Positions 51,612-62,146 of a stretch of 64,000 nucleotides of DNA are shown here, piece after piece (the stretch's first letter is position 1; each line of letters begins with the position of its first letter). The DNA lies in NCBI RefSeq assembly GCF_010509075.1, contig NZ_CP048433.1, forward strand, positions 2,294,001 to 2,358,000. Direction: 5' to 3'. The notes under the pieces were generated by a model. It saw nothing but the letters and a program-made list of their open reading frames with translations, was not told the DNA's origin and did no database searches. The DNA is from Collinsella aerofaciens ATCC 25986. GTDB taxonomy: Bacteria; Actinomycetota; Coriobacteriia; Coriobacteriales; Coriobacteriaceae. A program made the position numbers and the translations under genes.

Positions 51612-51909
51612 ATCTCAATCTGTAACATCTGGAACCGATATGGACGGCTACCTGTTACAGATTGAGATTTTGCTGGCGGGCCCCACCTGGTTGTCTCAAT
51701 CTGTAACAACTGGAGAAGATTTTGGCTGCTAGATGTTATAGATCGAGACATTGGCCGCCCGTCTATCCTTATATCTCAATCTGTAACAGATGGACCCGTT
51801 TTGAGTGGCTAGATGTTACAGATCGAGATCTTTCTGGGACGCCCACCTGTTTGTCTAAATCTGTAACAGGTAGAGGTTCAAAAACCGTCTAGATGTTACA
51901 GATTGAGAC
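51612..51909. repeat. Array of eight alternating 16-bp inverted repeats
   Basis: The 16-mer RTCTCAATCTGTAACA (starts 51612, 51693, 51773, 51853) and its complement (starts 51653, 51734, 51814, 51894) alternate every 39-41 bases. Four hairpin-capable units of exactly 57 bases result, each with a 25-base loop; spacers between them are 24, 23 and 23 bases. The outer base pair switches from A-T to G-C, A-T, G-C across the units. The spacers differ but are related within the loop and non-loop groups. It lies between the GntR operon and prfC and has no frame of note. Confidence 0.9.
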
Positions 51910-52052
51910 GAACTACTGCGGAGTGCCGCCATCGACTGCTACCTAGGCCCCAACTGATGAATTTGTCCTGATAGGTGCCCTGCTGCAGCATTTCGCGGCT
52001 ACAATAGTGCGGTTACAACGACGTAATGCACTCAATGCAAGAAAGGATCCGC

Positions 52053-53666
<1,614 letters not shown>

Positions 53667-53822
53667 CGCATCGGCGCGGTTGCCTTGCGGGGCTGCCGCG
53701 CCCGTTGCTTGCCTGCCGCTTGCGGAGCGGCTATCATACCCACCGTTGCCTCAAGACCGGGGCGGCCGAGCAGTTCGGTTCCGATATCCTGCTCGTTAAA
53801 CCTAAAACCAAAGGAGTACATA

Positions 53823-54545
53823 ATGATCAAGAAGGTCATGGAGGACTACAAGGTCCTGTTGCGGAGCATTCCCGCGGCAACGGTTTCGCTGTTTATCGTG
53901 AGCGTCATCATGATGAACCTGCTGGCCAACAAAGAGCTCATCAGCCTGCCGTATCTGGCGCTCGACTGCGGCTTTGTGGTGAGCTGGGTTTCGTTTTTGT
54001 GCCAGGACATGATCTGCAAGCGCTTTGGCGCCAAGGCATCCATCAAAATCTCTATCCTCGCACTGCTGGTTAACCTGGCCGTGAGCCTGTGCTTTTGGCT
54101 GTGCTCGCTCACGCCCGGCATGTGGGGCGCCTACTACGACACGGGCATGATCGAGGTCAACACTGCCCTCAACACCACGATCGGCGGCACCTGGTACGTG
54201 GTGTTTGGCTCGTCGTTGGCCATGCTCACCTCTGCCGTGGTCAACTCCACGCTCAACCAGTCGCTCGGCCGCATGCTCAAAAAGAATAACTTTGCGAGCT
54301 TTGCCTTCCGCTCCTATGTGTCCACGGGCATCGGTCAGTTTATCGACAACTTGGTCTTCGCCATTGTGGTGAGTCATACGTTCTTTGGCTGGACGTGGGT
54401 GCAGGTGCTTATGTGCTCGCTGACCGGCGCTATTGCCGAGCTGCTGTGCGAGGTCTTCCTGAGCCCCGTGGGCTACAAGGTCGTGCGCAGTTGGGAGCGC
54501 GAGAACGTGGGTGCCGAGTATCTCGAGCGTCATGCGACTGCCTAA
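53823..54545 (+). CDS. VUT-family (YhhQ-like) membrane transporter
   Basis: This 240-residue protein has six predicted membrane helices with the YhhQ-type pattern (SFLCQDMICKRFGAKASIK; IDNLVFAIVVSHTFFG; EVFLSPVGYKVV). Such proteins import queuosine precursors; the substrate here is inferred. The ATG at 53823 follows AAAGGAG. The SDR gene starts nine bases downstream, so the two may be co-transcribed. Confidence 0.78.
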   Translation: MIKKVMEDYKVLLRSIPAATVSLFIVSVIMMNLLANKELISLPYLALDCGFVVSWVSFLCQDMICKRFGAKASIKISILALLVNLAVSLCFWLCSLTPGMWGAYYDTGMIEVNTALNTTIGGTWYVVFGSSLAMLTSAVVNSTLNQSLGRMLKKNNFASFAFRSYVSTGIGQFIDNLVFAIVVSHTFFGWTWVQVLMCSLTGAIAELLCEVFLSPVGYKVVRSWERENVGAEYLERHATA

Positions 54546-54554
54546 GGAGCCAAT

Positions 54555-55235
54555 ATGCAGGTGTTGATCACGGGCGCTTCGGGCGGCATCGGGGCCGCGT
54601 GCGTGCAGCGCTTTTTGGACGAGGGTCACGAAGTCGTGGGTTTTGATCTGCTGCCGGCGGCGGTCGAGCACGAGCGCTACCGCCATCTGATTATCGATGT
54701 CCGCGAGCCGGACTCGTTTCCGGACGACTTTGAGCCCCAGGTGATCGTGAACGTTGCCGGCACGCAGGACTCGGCCGACGATATCGCCGCCAACCTGTGC
54801 GGCACCATCAACGTGACCGAGCGCTACGCCTTTGCGGGGGAGGGCCTTGCCGCCAAGCCGGCGCCGGCTATCAAATCCGTGGTCAACGTGGGTTCGGCGA
54901 GCGGGCACACGGGGTCGGAGTTTCCCGCATACGCGGCCAGCAAGGGCGGCATTATCGCCTACACCAAGAACCTCGCGAACCGTCTGGCGCCGCAGGCCAT
55001 CGCCAACAGCGTGGACCCGGGCGGCGTCATCACGCCGCTCAACCGTTGCGTGATGGAAGACGAGCATCTGTGGGCCCAGATTATGGAGCTCACGCCGCTC
55101 AAGCGCTGGGCCACGGCGCAAGAAATCGCCGAGTGGATCTACTTTGTGGGCGTGACCAACCGGTTTATGACTGGGCAGAGTCTGCTTATCGATGGCGGCG
55201 AGGCCGGCCGCACGCAATTTATTTGGCCCGAGTAG
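54555..55235 (+). CDS. SDR-family NAD(P)-dependent oxidoreductase
   Basis: This 226-residue protein has the nucleotide motif TGASGGIG, NVAGTQDSAD in place of the usual NNAG, and the catalytic YAASKGG with an upstream Ser region VGSAS. It is a short classical SDR; the substrate is unknown. The start follows AAGGAG. It ends at a bidirectional terminator. Confidence 0.85.
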   Translation: MQVLITGASGGIGAACVQRFLDEGHEVVGFDLLPAAVEHERYRHLIIDVREPDSFPDDFEPQVIVNVAGTQDSADDIAANLCGTINVTERYAFAGEGLAAKPAPAIKSVVNVGSASGHTGSEFPAYAASKGGIIAYTKNLANRLAPQAIANSVDPGGVITPLNRCVMEDEHLWAQIMELTPLKRWATAQEIAEWIYFVGVTNRFMTGQSLLIDGGEAGRTQFIWPE

Positions 55236-55236
55236 G

Positions 55237-55272
55237 AAACGCGCCCGATGGAAAGCCGTCGGGCGCGTTTTT
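55237..55272. terminator. Bidirectional terminator between the SDR gene and ung
   Basis: AAACGCGCCCGA pairs with TCGGGCGCGTTT around ten bases and runs into TTTTTGATG on the plus strand. Confidence 0.88.
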
Positions 55273-55285
55273 GATGTATCGATTT

Positions 55286-56011
55286 TTAGCCGAGGCAAGT
55301 CCAGTTGACGGGGGTCGAGCCGTGCTGTTCGAGTAGCCGATTGGCTGCCGAGAAGGGGCGCGACCCCATAAAGGCGGGGAGTTCTGCCGTGGCACGGTTG
55401 GCCGAAAGCGGCGAGGGATGCGTAGAGGCCAGGCAGAACTTGTCGGTTGCCTTGCCCGCGCCGGTCGCGACGAGCTTGCCTTCGACCATCTGTTGGGCAA
55501 AGCGACCCCATGCCAAAAAGACTACCGGCTGGGGCAGCTGGCAGCAGCGTTCGATAACGTAATCGGTGAGCGTGCTCCAGCCCAGTTTGGCGTGCGAGTT
55601 GGCGGCATGCTCGCGCACGGTGAGCGTAGTGTTGAGGAGCAGGACGCCCTGCCGTGCCCATGGGGTTAGGTCTCCCGTGGCGGGAATGGGGCAGCCCAGA
55701 TCGGCTTTGAGTTCCTTGTAAATGTTGCGCAGGCTCGGCGGCAACTTGGTTTGCGTCGCGGGGACCGAGAACGACAGCCCCATGGCCTGGTTGGGTCCGT
55801 GATAGGGGTCCTGACCCAAGATGACAACCTTGACCTGGTCGGCCGGCGTGTAGGCGAGGGCATTGAGAATGTCGTCTTGTGCCGGATAGATGGTCTGCTC
55901 GGCACGCAAAAGGGCGATGCGCTCGAGCAGCTGGTTCGTAGTGTCACGTACCGGCTGCGGCGCATCGCCCAACCAAGTTGCTATGTTGCGGTCGCTGGTC
56001 GCGGCGTCCAT
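55286..56011 (-). CDS. ung: Uracil-DNA glycosylase
   Basis: This 241-residue DNA repair enzyme removes uracil from DNA. Catalytic motifs are GQDPYHGPNQAMGLSF and HPSPLSANR. The ATG at 56011 (MDAATSDRN) follows AAAGGAG; the frame is open 11 codons further up. Confidence 0.95.
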   Translation of the reverse strand: MDAATSDRNIATWLGDAPQPVRDTTNQLLERIALLRAEQTIYPAQDDILNALAYTPADQVKVVILGQDPYHGPNQAMGLSFSVPATQTKLPPSLRNIYKELKADLGCPIPATGDLTPWARQGVLLLNTTLTVREHAANSHAKLGWSTLTDYVIERCCQLPQPVVFLAWGRFAQQMVEGKLVATGAGKATDKFCLASTHPSPLSANRATAELPAFMGSRPFSAANRLLEQHGSTPVNWTCLG

Positions 56012-56099
56012 GGGGCTCCTTTGCGTCAGATGCTCTGTTTGCATCTATTGTAAAGGCGCACCGGTTGCCTTTATGCCGCGGCTGTATAAGGAGTGGGGT

Positions 56100-57002
56100 C
56101 TACGAAACGTGCTCGGGCGCTCCTGCCATGCGAGCCTGTCCATGTGCACGGAGGCGCGGAAGCTCGACGGTTGCCACCATGACGCCGGTGAGGATGAGAG
56201 CGGCGCCAAAGAAGGCGATGGGGCTCAGGACCTCGCCGACCAGGAAGAACGAGAAGACGGCGGAGCAGACCGGCTCGAGCGAGAAGGCGAAGCCGGTGGT
56301 CTCGGCGGGCACGTGGGGCTGCACGAGCGTCTGGGTGATAAAGCCATAGGCAGAGCAGATGAGTGCGAGCGCGACGACGACCACGATCTCGCTGGGCGTA
56401 CTGGGAAGCATGAAGCCGCCAAAGGCGCATGCGGCAATGCCCGAGAACAGGCCGCCAAAGCCCAGCTGCCAAACGCCCAGAGCCAGCGGGTCGACATCTT
56501 CGACAAAGCGCTTGGCTACGATAATGTGGCTGGCATAGATAAAGGCGGAGAGCAGCATGATGAGCGCGCCCGGGTTCAGGCTGGTGAAGTCGGCGCCCGA
56601 GAGCAGCAGCATGCCGCAGGTGACGATGGCGGTGCCGACGAGCACCTTGCGCTCGGGGGCGCGACGCAGCAGGGCGGCGTTGGCAAACGGCACGATCACG
56701 ACCGTCAGGCTCTGCAAAAAGCCGGCAGTGGAGGCAGAGGTGAGGCTGGAGCCCAGGCACATGCAGGTGAGCTCGGTTGCCATAATGGCGCCGATGATAG
56801 CGGCGCGAACCATAAGGTCGCGGTTGATACGGAAAGCGCGCTTGTGGAAGAGCAGCAGGCAGGCCACAAAGGCGATGATGCAGCGCAGCGCAACGATGCT
56901 CGTGGCGTTCATGCTGTCCATGCCGATCTTCATGAGGGGGTACGAAAAGCCCCATGCGACGGGAACGGAAAATGAGAGCGCGATTGCTTTTTTGCGATCC
57001 AT
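56100..57002 (-). CDS. EamA-family (DMT) transporter
   Basis: This 300-residue protein has ten predicted membrane helices (AWGFSYPLMKIGMDSM, GFAFSLEPVCSAVFSFFLV). It is a probable exporter of a metabolite or drug. The start at 57002 follows AAAGGAG. It is divergent from the LysR gene, which may control it. Confidence 0.85.
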   Translation of the reverse strand: MDRKKAIALSFSVPVAWGFSYPLMKIGMDSMNATSIVALRCIIAFVACLLLFHKRAFRINRDLMVRAAIIGAIMATELTCMCLGSSLTSASTAGFLQSLTVVIVPFANAALLRRAPERKVLVGTAIVTCGMLLLSGADFTSLNPGALIMLLSAFIYASHIIVAKRFVEDVDPLALGVWQLGFGGLFSGIAACAFGGFMLPSTPSEIVVVVALALICSAYGFITQTLVQPHVPAETTGFAFSLEPVCSAVFSFFLVGEVLSPIAFFGAALILTGVMVATVELPRLRAHGQARMAGAPEHVS

Positions 57003-57160
57003 GGGGCTCCTTTTGTTACAGAACGGTTTCGTAAAAAGGATTCTGCTCTCAGATGTGGATGTAGTAAAGCGAATGTATCTTCAGTATGATTAAGAAATGC
57101 TAATGTTGGCAGAAAAAGCCCTGGCAAAACGTTTTACGTCTGCATTGATGGGGAGGCACA

Positions 57161-58027
57161 ATGGCATCGCGGTATCAGATTGTTTGTATGGTGGTCGATC
57201 GCGGCAGTCTGAAACGTGCGGCCGACGAGCTGGGCTATACGCAAAGTGCGGTGAGCCAGGCCGTCAAGGCGCTCGAGCGCGAGCTGGGTACCACGCTTAT
57301 CGAGCGCGGAAAGCAGGGCGTTTCGCTTACGCGCGACGGTAAACAATATCTGCCGTACCTGCGCCAGATCGTGACTGCCGAGGCCGAGCTCGAGGGCAAG
57401 CGCCAGGAGCTGCTGGGCCTTTCGTCGACCGATATTCGTATCGCGACGTTTACCAACGTGAGTCGTACCGTGCTGCCGCGTGTGATCCGCGACTTTGGTG
57501 CGCTGCACCCGGGCGTACGCTTCACCCTCAAGCAGGGCGATTACACGCGCAACGCTCAATGGGTGCACGATGGCGTAGTTGATTTTTGTTTTACGGCACG
57601 TGGGTTTACCGCGGGGCTCGAGAAGCGCGTGGTCTATCACGACGAGTTGGTAGCATTGTTGCCGGCCGCGCATCCGCTGACGGCAAAGGAAAAGGTGACA
57701 CTCGCCGACCTGGCGTCCGAGCCGTTTGTGCTGTTGGATGAGGGCGAACAGAGCCTGGTGCTCGATGCATTCGCAACGCATGGGCTGTCGCCGCACGTGA
57801 CGAGCGAGGTCACCGACGACTACACCATCATGGCGATGGTGGAGGAGGGCCTAGGCGTGAGCATGCTCTACCGTCGTACTGTGGAGGGCATGCGAGCCGA
57901 TATTTGTGTGCGGCCCATCGCGCATGCCCCCTCGCGCGACGTGGTGGCCGCCTGGCGCAGCTGGGACACCATGCCCATCGCCACGAGGTGCTTTATCGAC
58001 TATATGAGCTCGCATATTGTCAATTAA
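57161..58027 (+). CDS. LysR-family transcriptional regulator
   Basis: This 288-residue protein has the LysR helix-turn-helix (SLKRAADELGYTQSAVSQAV then KALERELG) and a periplasmic-binding-like effector domain. The ATG at 57161 follows GGGGAGG. It is divergent from the EamA gene; the 158-base gap holds TATC-TTCA-GTATGA elements that could be a T-N11-A type site. The ligand is unknown. Confidence 0.9.
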   Translation: MASRYQIVCMVVDRGSLKRAADELGYTQSAVSQAVKALERELGTTLIERGKQGVSLTRDGKQYLPYLRQIVTAEAELEGKRQELLGLSSTDIRIATFTNVSRTVLPRVIRDFGALHPGVRFTLKQGDYTRNAQWVHDGVVDFCFTARGFTAGLEKRVVYHDELVALLPAAHPLTAKEKVTLADLASEPFVLLDEGEQSLVLDAFATHGLSPHVTSEVTDDYTIMAMVEEGLGVSMLYRRTVEGMRADICVRPIAHAPSRDVVAAWRSWDTMPIATRCFIDYMSSHIVN

Positions 58028-58054
58028 TGACTGGCGTGGCGTTGAGCGCGGTGT

Positions 58055-59437
58055 TTAGCGGGCTGTCGCTTTGGCTTGGGTGGCGCGATAGGTGCGTGCC
58101 GGGTGGCAAAGTAGCACCGCCACGACCATAAAGAACGCCGTGGTGCCCAGGCTGATGGGGTAGACCATCATGATGTTCGCAAAGGTGCGGAAGTGCGGGA
58201 ACACGCAGAACACCCAATAGAAGCGGATGCCGCAGACGCAGATCATGGTGATGAGGGCGGGCGTGAGCGAGATACCAAAGCCGCGTAGGTAGCCGGACAT
58301 GTTTTCGTAGAACATGCTAAAGGCGTACGCCGGGAAGATCGAACATACGCGGATATAGCCGATCGAGACGATGTTGGGATCGCTGTTAAAGAGCGACAAG
58401 ATCTCGCGCCCCAGGCCGACAATAACGATGATTGTGGTGAGTGCAACGATACCGCCTTCGACCAGGCAGACCTTAAGCGTCTTGGTGCAGCGGTCGATCT
58501 GGCGGGCACCGTGGTTTTGTCCCACAAAGGTGGTGCACGCCTGGCTAAAGCTGTTGAGCAGGTTGTAACACACGTACTCCAGGCTCATGGCGGCGCTCGA
58601 TGCCGCCATGACCTCGGTGCCTAGGCTGTTGATGGCAGACTGGATGATGATGTTGGCGACGGCAAAGACGGCGCTTTGGATTCCGGCGGGCAGGCCGATT
58701 TTGACGATGCGCTTGAGGGCGACGGGGTCGATAGCTAGGTCACGTAGGGTGACGCGGACGACGGAGTCGGTCTTGAGCAGGCGGATAAAGAGCGTAGCGG
58801 CGCTGACGGTGTAGGCGATGGCGGTGGCGATGGCTACGCCTGCGACGCCCCAGTGGAGTACGGGGACAAAGATAAGGTCCAGGCCAATGTTGAGGACGGT
58901 GGACACGGCAAGCGCCTGCAGCGGCATGCGGGTGATGCCGACGGAGCGGAAGATCGCGGCCTCAAAGTTGTAGAGCAAGATCGAGGGCATGCTGAGCAAA
59001 AAGACGCGCAGGTAGAGCGAAGCGAGCGGCATGGTTTCGGAGGGAACGTTGAGGGCGGCGAGCATGGGCTCGGCAAAGATCTCGCCCAGCGCGATGACGA
59101 CAAAGCCCGCAAGTGCCATAAGAATCGAGGTATGGACGGCGCGTTTGACCATGTTCTGATCGTTGCGGCCGATAGCGTTGGCGATGACCACGTTGGAGCC
59201 AAGCGATATGCCAATAAACAGGTTGAGCATAAGGCTGGTAAGCGGAACATTGGAGCCGACCGCCGCCATGGCGAGGGTTCCCTGGTCGCCCGAGAAGTTA
59301 CCGATGATGACCGTGGCGATGAGGTTCGACAGCTGCTCCAAGATGCTCGTGGCGGCCACGGGGAAGGCGAACAGGGGGATATTGCGCCACAGCGAGCCGG
59401 TAGTCATGTCAATGTGCTTAGATGCGGTGTCAGCCAT
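58055..59437 (-). CDS. MATE-family efflux transporter
   Basis: This 460-residue protein has twelve predicted membrane helices in two repeats (NIPLFAFPVAATSILEQL; IGLPAGIQSAVFAVANIIIQS in part). It is a probable drug or metabolite antiporter driven by Na+ or H+. The start at 59437 has a weak purine site. It ends close to the LysR gene in convergent orientation. Confidence 0.88.
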   Translation of the reverse strand: MADTASKHIDMTTGSLWRNIPLFAFPVAATSILEQLSNLIATVIIGNFSGDQGTLAMAAVGSNVPLTSLMLNLFIGISLGSNVVIANAIGRNDQNMVKRAVHTSILMALAGFVVIALGEIFAEPMLAALNVPSETMPLASLYLRVFLLSMPSILLYNFEAAIFRSVGITRMPLQALAVSTVLNIGLDLIFVPVLHWGVAGVAIATAIAYTVSAATLFIRLLKTDSVVRVTLRDLAIDPVALKRIVKIGLPAGIQSAVFAVANIIIQSAINSLGTEVMAASSAAMSLEYVCYNLLNSFSQACTTFVGQNHGARQIDRCTKTLKVCLVEGGIVALTTIIVIVGLGREILSLFNSDPNIVSIGYIRVCSIFPAYAFSMFYENMSGYLRGFGISLTPALITMICVCGIRFYWVFCVFPHFRTFANIMMVYPISLGTTAFFMVVAVLLCHPARTYRATQAKATAR

Positions 59438-59501
59438 ACGCTCTCAATCTCTAATATGCTCTTTCGTGCTTATTTGCGCAGATGATGATACTCCTAATCG
59501 A

Positions 59502-59559
59502 CTAGTCATTGGGGACGTTCTTAAACGGCTAATCATTTAAGAACGTCCCCAATGACTAG
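59502..59559. repeat. Perfect 24-bp inverted repeat
   Basis: Arms 59502-59525 and 59536-59559 are exact complements, with core CATTGGGGACGTTCTTAAA. The loop is CGGCTAATCA. This is a full-length member of the family seen partially after dus (34301). Confidence 0.88.
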
Positions 59560-59615
59560 GTGGGGAAGGCGTGCGACAATGGTGGGCGTTGTGTTGTTCG
59601 CGCTAAGGAGTTGCC

Positions 59616-60431
59616 ATGTTGTTGTGTCCCGTTTGCCATGAGCCGTTGGTGGACGATGAGCGCGGTGCGGCATGCGCGAGCGGACACCGGTTTGACCGTG
59701 CGCGCGAGGGCTATCTGTATCTGCTGCGCTCGTCCAAGAGCGGTGACTCCATGGGTGATCCCAAGTCGCAGGCGCGCAGCCGTCGTGACTTTCTGAACCG
59801 TGGATACTACGCGCCGTTGCGCGATGCGATGATCGAGCTGGTGCGCAAGCAGGTGTCTGGGTGTGCTGCGTCTACGAATGGCCCCATGACGCTGCTCGAC
59901 ATTTGCTGCGGCGAAGGTTACTACACCAGCGCCATGGGCGCGGTGCCGGGCGTGGATGCTTACGGTTTCGACCTGGGCAAAGAGATGGTGCGCCTTGCCG
60001 CCAAGCGCGGCGATGCGACCTACTTCGTGGCCAACATGAAGGACATCCCCGTGGCCGATGGCGCCTTCGATATGGTGACCGAGCTCTTCGCTCCCTTTAA
60101 CGAGCGCGAATTTGCCCGCGTGCTGGCGCCAGAGGGCTCGCTCTACACCGTGGTGCCGGGCGCCCGTCATCTGTTTGGACTCAAGGAGGTGCTCTACGAC
60201 ACGCCATACCTTAACGATGAGAAGCTGCCGAAGACCACCGAGCTCGAGTTGGTCGGAACGCAGCGGGTATCTGCGAATATTACGCTTCAGACCCAGGCCG
60301 ACATCGAGGCGGTGTTCCAGATGACGCCGTACTACTACCGCACACGCCCTGGCGATAAAGAGCGTCTGGCAAACCTCGATACTCTTCAGACCGACATCGA
60401 CTTCATCATCGCCGAATACCGCCACAGCTAA
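59616..60431 (+). CDS. rlmA: 23S rRNA (guanine-N1)-methyltransferase-like protein (RlmA family)
   Basis: This 271-residue methyltransferase has an N-terminal zinc site (C4, C7, C20, H24 in LCPVC...CASGHRFD) followed by REGYLYLL, and a SAM motif LLDICCGEGYYT. It is close in style to RlmA(I)/RrmA, which methylates G745 or G748 of 23S rRNA; the target is inferred. The start follows TAAGGAG. Confidence 0.85.
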   Translation: MLLCPVCHEPLVDDERGAACASGHRFDRAREGYLYLLRSSKSGDSMGDPKSQARSRRDFLNRGYYAPLRDAMIELVRKQVSGCAASTNGPMTLLDICCGEGYYTSAMGAVPGVDAYGFDLGKEMVRLAAKRGDATYFVANMKDIPVADGAFDMVTELFAPFNEREFARVLAPEGSLYTVVPGARHLFGLKEVLYDTPYLNDEKLPKTTELELVGTQRVSANITLQTQADIEAVFQMTPYYYRTRPGDKERLANLDTLQTDIDFIIAEYRHS

Positions 60432-60432
60432 C

Positions 60433-60470
60433 CTACCAAAAAGGGACAGGTTTATTTTGGTAGGTTTTAT
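60433..60470. repeat. Hairpin with GGGACAG core after rlmA
   Basis: CCTACCAAAA (60433-60442) pairs with TTTTGGTAGG (60456-60465) around AGGGACAGGTTTA, with TTTTA after it. It may be a terminator and also a member of the GGGAC family. Confidence 0.6.
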
Positions 60471-60483
60471 CTGGGCAAATGCA

Positions 60484-60520
60484 AAGGGCCGACCGCGGAG
60501 ATGCGCGATCGGCCCTTTTT
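60484..60520. terminator. Rho-independent terminator between rlmA and the membrane-protein gene
   Basis: AAGGGCCGA-CGCG pairs with CGCG-TCGGCCCTT; TTTTTAG follows on the plus strand. It is near the stop codon of the convergent gene. Confidence 0.8.
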
Positions 60521-60556
60521 AGTTGCTTGGCTGCAGAGGTTATGAGAAGCGAGTGC

Positions 60557-60958
60557 TTACAGGCGGTCCTTGTTCTCGGCCTTAACGGCGTGTGCCTGCT
60601 GAACAAAGAACAGGTCGTACACCACGATGACAAAGGCGACGATATTGACGGAGCTGCCGCCGAGCGCGGGAAGCGTGAGCACGGCCTGGACGAGCGTGGC
60701 GACCGCGGCAACGATACCGAGCTTAAACGCGCCATCCACCTGCGAAGGCTTGTTGGCACCCTTGATGCCCGCAACGCCTGCGGCAAGATCGACAACGCCC
60801 TTGGCGACAAGCACGACCGCGGCGAGCATGGCGTTCGATCCGTAGGTGGACTCGAGCTTGCCGGTCGCGATACCGGCGATTCCAATGACGAGACTGGCGA
60901 TGCCCAGAACAAAATAAATCAGGGCAAGGATTTTGAGTGTCTTGCGAGCGGCGCTCAT
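60557..60958 (-). CDS. Small four-helix membrane protein of unknown function
   Basis: This 133-residue protein has four predicted membrane helices (ILALIYFVLGIASLVIGIAG; MLAAVVLVAKGVVDLAAGVA) and a basic tail. I do not recognise a named family. The ATG at 60958 follows AAAGGA; the frame open further upstream to 61801 is the antisense of rsmJ and other DNA. Confidence 0.75.
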   Translation of the reverse strand: MSAARKTLKILALIYFVLGIASLVIGIAGIATGKLESTYGSNAMLAAVVLVAKGVVDLAAGVAGIKGANKPSQVDGAFKLGIVAAVATLVQAVLTLPALGGSSVNIVAFVIVVYDLFFVQQAHAVKAENKDRL

Positions 60959-61009
60959 AGCTGGTCCTTTCGATGCGGGCGCGGAGAATCTGTCGCACCC
61001 AGGTTGCGG

Positions 61010-61038
61010 CACATATCGTGAAGCACATTGTAGTTCAA
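61010..61038 (-). promoter_or_regulatory. Sigma-70-type promoter for the four-helix membrane protein gene
   Basis: On the minus strand TTGAAC (61038-61033), 17 bases, and TATGTG (61015-61010) lie 52 bases before the start codon. Confidence 0.5.
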
Positions 61039-61186
61039 CGGGGCGATGCATGCGTTTGAAAGCGTCTCTTGCCTGTACGGTCCAACCTTTCAAAAAGGAA
61101 AGCTGGGTGTAAGCCAAATCGATGGCAGCGTATGCGCGGCGCTGCGATGATGGGGCCATGGTAAGAGCTGGAGCGAAGGAGGAGCC

Positions 61187-61330
61187 ATGATGTACGGAGT
61201 CAGGCAAGTGGGTGAGCCGCGGTCGTTGGGAAGGCGCATGGGTGATTCTGTGATCGCTGCCGTGTGCACGGGATTGATGGCGGTGCTTTGCATTGCGATG
61301 CTGTGGGCCATGTCGCATGTGGGACAATAG
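61187..61330 (+). CDS. 47-residue single-pass membrane protein
   Basis: A short gene: MMYGVRQVGEPRSLGRRM then a hydrophobic helix (VIAAVCTGLMAVLCIAMLWA) and the tail MSHVGQ. AAGGAGG lies at the ideal distance before ATG 61187 or 61190, which supports translation. No family is recognised. The rsmJ gene follows 63 bases later. Confidence 0.5.
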   Translation: MMYGVRQVGEPRSLGRRMGDSVIAAVCTGLMAVLCIAMLWAMSHVGQ

Positions 61331-61393
61331 CGGACGGTTGGGTGCTGGCATAAACGGCGCCCACGTATTCGTTTTGCTTGTTAAGGAGTACCC

Positions 61394-62098
61394 ATGGGCG
61401 TCGTCGATCCCTTTTCTATTGCTCGGGCCGCGGGGCTTGAGCTGACCGGGAAGTCCGAGGGCCTCACGCTCACCGACGGCACGATGGAGCTGCGCGCCGA
61501 TTTTGCCCGCATGCTTCCACGACTCAAGCAGGGCCGCCTGCAACAGGAGCTGCTGGTGAAGGCCGCACGCGCGAAAGGCGTCGAACAGCCGTGGGCAATC
61601 GATGCCACGGCAGGTTTTGGCGAGGATTCGCTGCTGCTTGCTGCCGCGGGCTTTACGGTCGATTTGTATGAGCAGGACTGTGTAATCGCGGCGCTGCTGC
61701 AGGATGCCTTGGACCGTGCGGCGGACGATCCGGCGCTTGCGGATGCCGTGGCGCGCATGCGCCTGCATGCGGGCGAGGACAGCATCGCCGGTCTTCGCCA
61801 TGCGGCTGAGCTGGTCGAGCAGGGCGAGCTCGTCGCGCCCGATGTGGTATATCTAGACCCCATGTTCCCCGAGCGCACCAAGAGCGCGGCGGTCAAAAAG
61901 AAGTTTCAACTGCTGCATCATTTGGAGCAGCCGTGCGCCGATGAGGAGACGCTGGTCGAGGCGGCGCTCGCGGTGCGTCCGCGCAAGGTCGTTATCAAGC
62001 GGCCGGTGAAGGGGCCACTGCTTGCCGGCGTTAAGCCGAGCTATCAACTTGCGGGCAAGGCCGTTCGCTACGATGTCTTGGTGCCGCCGCGTCCGTAG
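61394..62098 (+). CDS. rsmJ: 16S rRNA (guanine1516-N2)-methyltransferase RsmJ-like
   Basis: This 234-residue methyltransferase has the SAM motif IDATAGFGEDSLLLA and the RsmJ-type segment YLDPMFPERTKSAAVKK with LLHHLEQP. It likely methylates G1516 of 16S rRNA. The start follows TAAGGAG. Confidence 0.85.
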   Translation: MGVVDPFSIARAAGLELTGKSEGLTLTDGTMELRADFARMLPRLKQGRLQQELLVKAARAKGVEQPWAIDATAGFGEDSLLLAAAGFTVDLYEQDCVIAALLQDALDRAADDPALADAVARMRLHAGEDSIAGLRHAAELVEQGELVAPDVVYLDPMFPERTKSAAVKKKFQLLHHLEQPCADEETLVEAALAVRPRKVVIKRPVKGPLLAGVKPSYQLAGKAVRYDVLVPPRP

Positions 62099-62146
62099 CT
62101 TGCGTGCGATGGCTGGCGCTCCGTCAATGCCGTGCCGATGCGGCGC

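Noticed and set aside
51612-51909. Array taken as CRISPR
   Set aside because: The repeats alternate in direction, the spacers are related to each other, and no cas gene is near.
53667-53822. Possible preQ1 riboswitch before the VUT gene
   Set aside because: The leader has a GAGCAG/CTGCTC stem, but I could not fit the preQ1-I or preQ1-II core.
53802-55661. Minus-strand 619-codon frame
   Set aside because: It crosses three plus-strand genes (VUT, SDR) and part of ung; it is a mirror frame.
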